From: Gossypium raimondii
Taxonomy: Eukaryota > Streptophyta > Magnoliopsida > Malvales > Malvaceae
Length of the DNA stretch: 64,000 nt
NCBI RefSeq assembly: GCF_025698545.1
Contig: NC_068569.1
Coordinates: forward strand, 8,494,001-8,558,000
Direction of reading: 5' to 3'
Part shown: positions 23,598 through 33,975 of the stretch, piece by piece
How the letters are laid out: each line of letters begins with the position of its first letter
Numbering within the stretch: position 1 is the first letter of the stretch
The notes under the pieces: model-generated
Databases searched by the model: none
Seen by the model: only the letters and a program-made list of their open reading frames with translations
What the model was told of the DNA's origin: nothing
Program-made: the position numbers and the translations under genes

Positions 23598-26500
23598 ATG
23601 GGGATTTTGTCAGAGGCCCATATTTGCCAGTGCTTTAGCCGCTTGGCCACCCAAAAACGCAACTCCCTCGTTACCATCAACGGGGCTCGCCAGAAAACCG
23701 GCCAGCAGTTGGTCGATAGCGTCCTAAGTCTGGCTCGTGGCCTGCTCCAACTTGGCCTCCGAAACGGCGATGTCGTTGCAATCTCTGCTTTCAACAGGTC
23801 CTTTCCAACAATTTTCAAGTTCAAACATCAAGTGTCCTTTTTCTTTCATTTTCTTAACACGGGAAATAACGGAAACTGTCCGGAAATTTTCTTTTCTGCC
23901 AAACACAGTCTTAATCTTTCGTTCACCGTGTTAGGTTTGGAATGCTATTTATTGTTTTCATAATGAAGCATCGAATGACATTAGCATAAAAAGTAAACTA
24001 TAATGCGTAATTCTAAGGCGACAAATTTTACATTATTTCCATTGACTCGTTTAATTAATTGGTACTTTTCGAAGTTTATAAATTAGATATTGTTTATTAT
24101 GTTTATGCATGCAAATTATTCCATCAGTCAAACAAAGAAAAGCATGCAGATTATTCTATGCGGTGGTGATGATTTTATTTTATTTTTTAATTTATTTTAA
24201 AGTACTTATAAAAATAAATAAAATTATGAACGTAAGAAAACCATTTAAACTTAGAATTTGAAAATGCTAATTAAATATAATTTTGTATTAGATGATACAG
24301 AAAACATTTATGTATTGAGTAATAACTAATATAAATAATAAATTTTAATGGATATATTATTTTTATACCATATTTAAACTACTCCTTCAATCCTTAAAGT
24401 GAGTGCTTAAGGGCATTCCAATTCATGTTTTTAAGTTTTAAATTGTTTATATAGCAATGATGTAAACCAAAGATTCAGTTGACAATAACTTATTTTATTA
24501 TAATATATGATCTTCGGGTTAGGAGCTCGTTATGCTGAAAAACATGTTTAGGCGGCAAAATTATATTTGTGTTTGGATTTTAACGTTAAATTGCTATTTA
24601 TAAATTCATTTGACTAAATAACTAGAAATTCTAGCCAAGTTTCATTCTGATATTTAAATTTTTGCTGTTTCAGTGATTGGTATCTAGAGTGGATACTAGC
24701 TGTTGCATTTATTGGAGGCATCGTTGCTCCTTTGAATTATCGATGGGTTAGTATCTCAGTTTCTTTTACCAGTCGCTCTTATTGAGTGTTTATTTAATTT
24801 ATTTGAGCAAGAGGGAAAAGTATTTTGTTCTAAACCGAGTTTCTTTGGGATCTTAATTCTTAACTATTAACTAAAATTGCTGCCACATTGGGCTCGAGTT
24901 TCTCTTGGAATTGTGATTATTGTGGTTCGTTTGTTTCATATTTTGATATGTCCAATTCGGGATTGGTTCTTAAACCAGGTCACATAAATTTATCATTCCA
25001 AGGTTGCTGTTATAACCTTTCTTGTCATGAACTTCTTCATAGGAAAGGAATGTAAAATATAGAGCAAGAGATATTGTCTTCTATGAAATATTGTCTTATT
25101 TCTTGCACTGCTTTGCTTTTTCCTAAATATAGAGCTTTGAAGAGGCAAGAATGGCAATGGTAACCATAAGACCAAAAATGTTGGTGACAGATGAGAGCTG
25201 TTACTATTGGCATTCTGCAGCCCAGGGAGATGCTATACCATCTTTAAGGTGGCATGTCTCACTAAGCTCCCCTTCCTTGGACATTATAAACAAATACAAC
25301 AGTATGTATCTTGTTTTCACATCTAAATGTCACATACAATGGAGTCACATTTAGGATATATGATATGTCAAATGCCATGATAGCTTTGTCCTCAATTTTC
25401 TAGTGTTAACTGCTGAAATGCTTGTGGAGCAATCTGTAATAAATGGATCTATGAATTATTCATTTGCGCCAGAGGGTGCCGTTATAATATGCTTCACGTC
25501 AGGTATGTGTTTTATGCATAACTTCTCTTAGAACTTTACTTATGGGTAATATGATTGTAACTCAAGTTAGAATGTTATCCTTCTCTTACAACTTTACTTA
25601 TGGGTAATATGATTGTAACTCAAGTTGGAATGTTATCCTTCTCTTAGAACTTTACTTATGGGTAATATGATTGTAACTCAAGTTGGAAAGTTATCCTCTT
25701 AGAACTTTATTTATGGGTAATAAGATGTAACTCAAGTTGGAATGTTACCAGCCAGTGGAAACACCAAAAAAGAAGGGCAGGTGAAGGGAGGAGAAGAAAC
25801 TTACTTCCCTTTAATCTATGCTTTTTCCTTTTTCCAATTATAAAATTTCTCTTCTACCTGCTCCTAGAAAAATCCCAAGGTTATCTATTGTTGCATATAA
25901 TTTGATTAATCATTGCCTCAAATCTTACCTGTAGGAGTTCTACTCTGCTTCTTTTTGCATCATTAAGGAGTGCATACTATTAGGTCTTTGTCCATACTAA
26001 TTATGTCATAAAAGCAAGATTCTGGCTACTTTGAAAATTTGATCTTCTCACATGTTTCTCAAACTTGGGACTCTATAGGTGCTGCACATAATTTCTTCCC
26101 TTTATAAACACATATAATCTGGTGGCCAAATATCAATGATGAACTATAAAATTAGAATGATGTGCCATGAAAAGCCTGTAAATTTGAGTCACAACAAAAG
26201 ACAGATAGAGGTAACATCATAAAAAATCTAATTAGTTTTTACAAAATGCGTAGTACAACTTCTCAGATTTTAATGCTTCCTGCTGATAATATATGGGGAG
26301 GACAGGATCCTACTGGCTTGTTAGATATCTTTTATTTGCTAATTTGGTTCCTGAATATTGGAGAAAATGTGGTGGTGTTACTGTAATGCATGATGCACAT
26401 CATTTCTTGGTTGAGAATATTAATCTTTATTTTTAATTGAGAAATCATCTATAGCTTTTAAGTAATGTTTTGTATTTTTGCTCTCCATATTTCCCCTTTC

Positions 26501-29359
26501 ACTTTTTTTTTATCTCTTCATTATTTGTCATGAATCAAAGCAAAGAGGAAAATGAAATTTGCATCTTAATTATAAACTTAAGTGTTAAGTTTTGCTTTTT
26601 ATTCCGTCAAATATCCTTAAATGTGCAAACTATCTTAGTGCTTGGTTTTCATTTTCCTTGGCTATATATAGGAACTACTGGGAGGCCAAAGGGAGTTGTC
26701 ATAAGCCATACAGCTTTAATTGTACAATCCCTGGCAAAAGTTGCAATTGTTGGTTACAGTGAGGATGAAGTATGCCTTTCTTCTAGAAATATGTATATTC
26801 ATTGTTGTTCCAAAGTCGAGTTACGTGATTAGTATGGATAGAATCATACCTATGTTACTCAGACTCAGGTGTGCATCAGATACATGTATGTGTCTGACAT
26901 GAGTATTGTAAGATTTTTTAAGTTTTTCATACATTCAAAGGATTTTTGAAGGTCATATTCTCATAGTTATGTGTCAGGCATGATTACCAGACATGGTTAC
27001 TTAAAGAAAAATGACGAGTCGGGAGTAACATAGAATCATACAGCTCAAGGAACAGTGCATCGTAAATTTTTTGGTTTGTCTTTTCCTTTTGGTCCCACTA
27101 ACCTTTTAATTCTTTACTTTCTGGTTATTTCCAGGTTTATTTACATACTGCTCCCTTGTGCCACATTGGTGGTTTGTCCTCAGCCATGGCCATGCTAATG
27201 GTAGGAGCTTGCCATGCCTTCATACCGAAGTTTGAAGCTACACTAGCCCTTGAAGCCATAGAACAACACCATGTGACTTCTCTTATTACTGTCCCAGCAA
27301 TGATGGCTGATCTAATCTCATCAGTCAGGTAAATATAGATGATTTTGGTTAGTGAGCTCTTTAAGACTTTGATTATCTTCATTTATTCCTCAAAAATAAG
27401 TTTGAAAGTTTTATGAAGGAACTGGCTACGTAAAGTTATTCATCATACTTATGTTGCGTGAGTTACTCATTTTACATTGATGCCCTAGGTTTTCATGGGG
27501 AGCTTCTGTAGCCTCTCTTCTCTATTTTGTTTTCCCATGGATAATGTCCTATTTAAATACATCTGCATTTTCCTTGTGAATGCTTCATGCTAACTCCATC
27601 CCTCAAATATATAACTTTTGATCTACTTAATGTTGATGATACTTAAGTTGTATCATATGGTTGTTTGATCTGGTTGTTTATGTAATATTCAAGGCTGAAG
27701 CGAATTCAGAAGGGATGTGACAGTGTGAAGAAGATATTAAATGGAGGAGGAGGCCTATCGGACAACCTTATTAAAGATGCAACCAGATTATTCCCCAGAG
27801 CAAAACTTCTTTCAGCTTATGGTTGGTTTAATTTATTCATTTTTGCTTGTTCATGTATTACATAATACATAATAGATTCTAGCCCTAAATTTTTAGTTCA
27901 ATCTAGATGTTTTTATTTATTTATTTATTTCTTCTAAACCAGAATAGGACATCAAGATGAAACCTCTTAGAAGAGTTTAGATTTGATTATCTCATCATCC
28001 TTTACAACTTTCATTAGGTTACCCTTAACTTGAGCCAACTTTGATTTAGGAATGTGAACTAGATTCTTCAGGATAAGGTACATATAAGCTTTTGTAGAGT
28101 ATTATAGGAAGCTAATTTACCAGTTCAAGCACTGTCATATGTGAATTTGCTAAGTAGAAATTCACCTTATTGAGCTGCTGTGTGAAACCACACAAGCTAG
28201 AAATTGTAGGTCAGTTTGTGGTTGTTCAAAGTTCGCACAGTCATAATTTAGATGAATATACATATTTTAGTAGCTAATAGTTTGGATATTCCTTACGTTT
28301 CTGGTACACATTCTAAATTTGCTAAGGGATGACGGAGACATGTTCTTCTCTAACCTTCATGACCCTCTTCGAGCCAATGCTTGAGGCATCTGGTACATCA
28401 CTTCAGATGTTAGCCATAACTAGTTCAAGTCCGGTCAAGGCACGAGGGGTTTGTGTTGGCAAGCCTGCTCCACATGTTGAAATAAAGATATGTGTTGATG
28501 GCTCTTATAATGTCGGAAGAATTCTCACCAGAGGTCCGCATGTAATGCTAAGATACTGGGATCAAATTCCAGAAAAGGCATCAAATTCTGTAGAAGAAAC
28601 TTGGCTAGACACGGGTGACATCGGGTTTATTGATGACCATGGTAACTTGTGGCTTGTTGGGAGAACCAACGGTCGAATCAAAAGCGGAGGAGAAAATATA
28701 TACCCTGAAGAGGTAAGCATCAATATGGATTCTTATCGTTTACTGGCGAGTCACTTATTCATTTCTTTGATCGTATAGGTAGAGGCAGTGCTAATACAAC
28801 ATCCAGGGGTTCTTTCCTCCGTTGTTGTAGGAATTCCAGACCCTCGCCTAACAGAGTTGGTTGTTTCCTGTATTCGATTAAGAGAGAATTGGCAGTGGTC
28901 TGATGACAGTTTTAAATACTCAGTTCAAAGCAACGAGCTATTCCTGTCTAGTACAATTCTTCGACTTCATTGTAGAGAAAAGAATTTAACTGGGTATGCT
29001 CTACTAAACTTTTAACTCCATAAGATAGTTTAAAAGTGCATATTTAAATTTTGATTTTGAGTGTCGAATGTATGTGTGTGTCAGACATGAGTATACTTAG
29101 TTTGCCTTCTAAAGATCATACTCCATAGCCACATACAGTCTGCTGATACTTTAGCAAAATAAATAGTAAGGATAACATTGGCAGTGGGTGAATATGGTTT
29201 GTTCACTATTTATTTCGTACTCTTTTCAGGTTTAAAATACCAAAGATATTTATTTTATGGAAGACCCAATTTCCACTAACAACAACCGGAAAGATAAGAA
29301 GAGACCAAGTTAGAAGAGAAGTTATGTCCCAGCAATTATCTTTTCCTAACAAACTTTGA
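23598..29359 (+). CDS. AAE14: 2-succinylbenzoate-CoA ligase (MenE), phylloquinone biosynthesis
   Basis: Ten exons: 23598-23797, 24674-24746, 25133-25301, 25404-25502, 26672-26769, 27135-27328, 27694-27821, 28327-28712, 28779-28993, 29230-29359; 563 aa, against about 560 in Arabidopsis AAE14. It uses ATP to join o-succinylbenzoate to CoA, the step before naphthoate ring closure in vitamin K1 synthesis. The AMP-binding signature TSGTTGRPKGV lies near residues 178-188, then SAYGMTE, LDTGD (about 414) and GRTNGRIKSGGENIYP (about 432), all standard for the ANL superfamily. The N-terminus (HICQCFSRLA...KRN) matches AAE14 closely and is not transit-peptide-like. The C-terminus is NKL, a plausible weak PTS1, fitting the peroxisomal location reported for this step. 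Introns 4 and 5 carry repeats. Confidence 0.95.
25523..25750. repeat. Tandem repeat, 58-bp unit, about four copies, in AAE14 intron 4
   Basis: Copies start at 25523, 25581, 25639 and 25697. The first three are 58 bp and nearly identical; the fourth is shorter and more diverged. Each contains aactttacttatgggtaata and tgtaactcaagtt. The array begins about 20 bp after the exon 4 donor. There are no unique spacers, so it is not CRISPR-like. Confidence 0.93.
26850..27033. mobile_element. MITE copy B with 8-bp target duplication in AAE14 intron 5
   Basis: The 184-bp element starts ctatgttactc and ends gagtaacatag (inverted ends), and is flanked by perfect direct repeats aatcatac at 26842-26849 and 27034-27041. 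An 8-bp duplication with short TIRs points to the hAT superfamily. The intact duplication makes this the youngest of the four copies in the window. Interior motifs (tgtgtctgacatg, gaaggtcata) are shared with copies A, C and D. Confidence 0.8.
29059..29170. mobile_element. MITE copy D (partial) in AAE14 intron 9
   Basis: The sequence tgtatgtgtgtgtcagacatgagta, broken here only for naming, aligns to the left-interior of copy B, and taaagatcatactc aligns to its middle. Neither terminal repeat is preserved, so this is a truncated relic with approximate limits. Confidence 0.4.
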
Positions 29360-31280
29360 TGTTAATCAGAACAATCACCATGGGTGCCTGCATAGGGATG
29401 GTCCAATTTTTATCATCTCTATCAGGCTGCAGGTATGCTTTCATCTAACTTCCCCACTAGACCGCATTGCTCAACTTGTTCTCTTTTCCCTTCAAATGAT
29501 TAGCTTCAGGAACAAATCACAGATGGAACTGCATTTCACACCTTAAATAAATTCATTTATTATGGCATCGGCAGATCAAATGATTAGGTGTTGTAATATC
29601 TCTTATCAATGTGTCCTAAACGAAAGCTGACTCCAGATTTTATGGACTAAACTGGATTTAGATTTGAAATGTATGAAAATAAACATCAAATTTTATTTTC
29701 TTTCTTTATAACCCAACTAATCACTTAGCATTTGTTGCAAGGTAAGAGGAGCTAAAACAATTTTGATACCCCCTTCTTAGGTAAGGCACAAGTATTCTTG
29801 AATCCATCATGCATAACCTTTTTACTCGAACTGCCATGGTTTTCCGAAAAGCAAATGTTCTGCATCCCCTTGGACCCAAATGACATTAATATTTCATCTT
29901 TGTGCGATTTGCCCAATTGAGAATGGCAACATCATATTGCCTTGATCATTCAAACAATGCAGCTTATAAAATCATGTTTAGTTTTTTAACATGGTTAGAT
30001 GAAAATTGGAAATAAAGATGTAATCTATAATTTCTAAGGATAACATTCATAGGGCATTATAACAAGTTCGGCAACATCCCTCCAAGCATGGAAAGATGAA
30101 AGCATAACTATACCCGAACTCTTAAGCAAAATTCTTGACCAACACTCCATTAACCACATAATTTGCATCAAATTAAAAATCAGATAAAACACACACGTAG
30201 TATATGTATATAGTGGGATTAGAGACCAACACACTACAATTACATATAATGAGATTCAAACCTGATTATTTAATAACCAAAGCCTTTGTAATATTTATAA
30301 GTATACCTTTATTTAACTTTTAAACATAAATAATTTAACATTTTCTATATTTATATTATTGTATTGTATAGTTAATTTTCATATGATATAAAATTATATA
30401 ATATTTGAAAATTATATTAAAAATTACATGAAATATAAAAAACTATCTATTTATAAAATTGAAAAAAAAGGCAAACCAAGTTGAGGTCTTAAATGTTTAA
30501 CATTTTTTTATCTAAACATTCATAAATCTCAAATAAATTTTGGAGGGTGCTTATATAGATGTGTTTGGAATTTGAAATGGACATTTAACCACCGTTTGTA
30601 TAGAGTTGGGATTTTGATTTTAGTTTTTCATTTTAGGCATAGATCATAGTTAGGATTGAAATGGTTTGGAAGATTAAATTACGAATTGGAACAAAACCCG
30701 TGTTTGGAAGATGAAAGGGAGCAGTTAGCAGAAAATGAAATTTCTTTTTCGCTTTTGTTGGGGTTTGGTGGTGGGTACATTTTTATTTTAATCATTTTCA
30801 TGCCCTTTCTTATTAATTTTATCCATCAAAAGTAGATTAGTTCTCAATCGATTACTATTAAAAGTAAAAATTAACTAAAACAAAACCTGTTTACTTTAGC
30901 ATAAGAGCATACATCCCAGTCAGATATCAACCAAATAAATCTCTAATATTTATGTTAATAAACCCTTAGCTAAGAGTTTTTATTTATATCAATACTCAAT
31001 ACGAATCAAAATTTTATTTGAAACTTATGCTGTTTTTCACGCCCTTTGAAGTTTGGTAAAAGCAGTGAGGCAGTGCAGTGTTTTAAAAGAGGGAAAGACA
31101 AAGAAAAAGGGAAATTCTTCTAGTTTGGTTGGTAATATTTCACCCTCTGCTATGCTGCATTTTACCAGCTCCTTCTACACAGGGGATGGTTTAGTCTTTT
31201 AGTTGGACACAGAGGGAGAGAGACATTTCATCTTTAATCATTGGTTCTAATTTATACGAAAAAAGAAATATACTAAAATT
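29360..31280. other. AAE14 3' UTR and gene-free spacer
   Basis: The 3' UTR probably spans the first 250-300 bases. About 29,700-30,240 is less AT-rich and has protein-like stretches on the minus strand (for example SSFHAWRDVAELVIMP), but no family or complete frame could be recognised. 30,240-31,280 is AT-rich and featureless to me. Confidence 0.4.
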
Positions 31281-32175
31281 GGGTAAACTATGCTATTATT
31301 CTTTTAAATATGTGCAAGTTTTTGTTTTGATTATTTAAATAAAAAAGCTATAATTTGATCACTAATGTATTCAAGATTATTTTTTTAGTCACCCAACTGT
31401 TAAGTGATTAACGGTGACATTTTTTAGTTAGTATAATAACAATTTTAGTCTTTAACCTTTATATGTTTTGTTAATTTAACCCTAATTATGAAAAAAGCTC
31501 AAAATTATTTAAAAATTTAAAAATTCTATAAAAATTCATGTTATTGCAACAACAAATCTTCAGCATTGCCATAAAACCATGGAATGGATAAAAAACATAT
31601 ATCAATTTCTATCCATAACATAATATTCATCCCATACAAACTTAAATATGATTAAAACTAATGTTTATACAAGAAAAACAAGTTCCTGTTGCAATAACAC
31701 TCAAAGATTGTTCAATATTGAGAAATAAGAATGAAAATAATCATTTAATAGAATTCAATAACAAACTAAAAACAAAACATAACCAAATTAATAATATCAT
31801 CAAGTCGAGTTCCATGTCGTTGAAGAACTTCTTCTTCCGAGCTAATATTACATAGACTTGTAAAATTGACTTTGATGTCATTTTTTAGCAAAATTTTATT
31901 TTTAAACTTAATTCAAAATTTCATTTCATTTAAATTATTTTCAAAACCCAAATTATATTCTGAATATTTTTCTTTTAGGTGAAATTGATATAAAAATATA
32001 AAATTGACAATTAAAATTATTATTGTACCAATTAAAAATTGTTACCTTAACCACTTAAGGATTGAGTGACAAAAAAATTTCAAAAACATTAGTAACAAAA
32101 TTATAATTTTTTTTAGCTAAGTGATGAACATGAAAACTTTCTGATAGTCAAGTGGCTAAAGATAGAATTTACCCT
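31281..32175. mobile_element. Inverted-repeat (foldback/MITE-like) element, about 0.9 kb
   Basis: The left end gggtaaactatgctattatt corresponds to the reverse complement of the right end, agggtaaattctatctttag. Imperfect complementarity continues inward (gtgcaagttttt and gaaagttttcatg). The interior is AT-rich without coding potential. Many plant genomes hold numerous such 'gggtaaa...tttaccct' elements. The superfamily is not determined. Confidence 0.5.
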
Positions 32176-32379
32176 AAAAAATAACACATTGACATAAACA
32201 TGTAGATTGTACTACGTACCATATGTGTTAAAAGTTATATAATACGGGAGATAGATTTCGTATAATAATTGCTGGCTAAGCAAACAAAACAAACCCCTCT
32301 TACCTTTAAATTTAATTAAATCCATCACAGTTGGCATTCAATCTATGCCATTTGTTGCAGTTGGCGTGGGAGATAGATA

Positions 32380-32817
32380 ATGGGGAGCGAGTGCAATCAA
32401 AGCAAGCCCCGTTTCGACATTACAATGTCCAAGAGAACGAGGAAGACTAATGCTATTGCTAATGAGGATCTTAATCATTCAAATTCAACATTTGCTGGTT
32501 CCTCCATCTCTGAGCCTAGGAAACGTGACGACGAACAAGAAGATGAAAAAGAATCAGAAAACGAGGATCGTAAAAGCTTGAAGCAACTCATCAATGGCGA
32601 TGAAACGGCAAGTACTTCTTCTCTGGGTCGTCGTTTCTCGGAAGAAGAAGAGCAACGTTTGCAGTTGGTGAAGAAGCAGCAACACTACGGCAATGGAGGA
32701 GTGAAAGGAATGATGAGTCGGTATGCTAAAGTTTTGAGCCATTTGGTCAAAGTGAAACGTGAGCCCAGTTTAGGGTCCAAGAAAAAACAGCTTCTCCGGC
32801 TAACCAATGTAGGCTAA
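32380..32817 (+). CDS. Unrecognised 145-aa hydrophilic protein
   Basis: Single uninterrupted frame beginning MGSECNQSKPRF. I do not recognise a named family. The protein is strongly charged. Residues about 45-68 are acidic (EQEDEKESENEDRK), followed by a conserved-looking block with LKQLINGDE, RRFSEEEEQRLQLVKKQQ, and a basic C-terminus MSRYAKVLSHLVKVKREP. There is no signal peptide or membrane segment. The basic tail could be a nuclear localisation signal, and the EEEQRLQLVKKQQ stretch could form a helix; both are inference. The codon pattern and the ATG following an AT-rich, promoter-like upstream region favour a real gene. It converges on the GH31 gene. Confidence 0.6.
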   Translation: MGSECNQSKPRFDITMSKRTRKTNAIANEDLNHSNSTFAGSSISEPRKRDDEQEDEKESENEDRKSLKQLINGDETASTSSLGRRFSEEEEQRLQLVKKQQHYGNGGVKGMMSRYAKVLSHLVKVKREPSLGSKKKQLLRLTNVG

Positions 32818-33975
32818 GCTATTCATATTTGCCTGTCTTCACATTAATTCATTTCTCGGATCTCATCATCATGTCTCATAAGCATCTCATGCATGCATGC
32901 ATCGACCATGCGCGTATGTTTACATATATGTTATATATGTGTATATATGTGTATATATATATGGACATAATTAAGATCTTGTGCTTATGCGTGATTCTAC
33001 CTTTTTCTCATTGGATTCTATTGATATGATTAGTATTTTTTCAAAATAATTTATTATTACTGGGTGGGATTCTTAATACTTCTTTTTGTTATTAAATTAG
33101 GAGGTTGTTTGCTTTGATTATTATCCTTTTTACCTTTTAATATTTAGCATTTTTAATTTTTTTTTAGTTTCATTGTTTTATTTTCCCTTTGAATTATTAG
33201 TGATTTTTTAGGGTATTTATTAGTAATTTTTTTCTCAGCAAATAGGGTAATTTATGAAAAAAATTGAACAATTTATTAATCATTCATATTTAATATACAA
33301 ATTAATCTTCGATATGATCATATAAATGAATGTCAAAACCAATTGAACTGTGGTTGGGGAATCAGGTTCGGGTTTAGATGAGCGATTGGGTGCGGTGCGA
33401 TGCGGTACGTTTAGCTTACTTTTTGTCTCACGCTACAATATCGCTACAGTATCTAATCTCACCGCCTCCGCTGTTTACATTAACCGCAGGTAAACGCACC
33501 ACTCATCCAAACTCACTCTTAGTTTATCAGTGTAAAATTGATAAGTAGAACACATTTGTTATTTAAATCCAGTAAATATTACCATCTAAATCTAACGCTA
33601 TTAGTGATATTGAAATAATAAGCATGTGGTAATAACTAATAAGTAAATTAAGATATTGGATAAATTAGTTTTTGGATATTTCAAAAATTACCTATCAACT
33701 CTAAATAAAATTTAAATGGAAATAAAAATTATGGATCTCTGAAGAGTGGCAAAGAACTTAATGCCCCTTAAACTGAATATTAAGGTTAAGTTTTATAAAT
33801 GAAAAAAAAAACACTATTGAGAGAGCTTTTCTCCGACCCCATTCATTTTATGAATTCTAAAAGAAATTGGCAGTAGAAATTGGTGCCACGGATATTAACT
33901 TATTTTATTGATTCTGATTTCGAGGGAAAATGAGTGAGTGAGACACCATAGATGTGGCTCTTACTAAAAATCTAA
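32818..33975. other. Convergent intergenic region
   Basis: Holds the 3' ends of the 145-aa gene and of the GH31 gene, plus one small inverted-repeat element at 33368-33517. There is a short TA/TG-rich patch near 32,920-32,960. No further gene is seen. Confidence 0.5.
33368..33517. mobile_element. Short MITE-like element, about 150 bp
   Basis: The left end gggtttagatgagcg pairs with the reverse complement of the right end (gagtttggatgagtggtgcg). It is GC-richer than its surroundings and contains internal inverted motifs (gcggtacgttta and taaacgcacc). The size and palindromic build fit a MITE. No coding capacity. Confidence 0.6.

Noticed and set aside
25523-25750. Direct repeats as a CRISPR-like array
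   Set aside because: Units are contiguous with no unique spacers, in an intron of a plant gene; it is a minisatellite.
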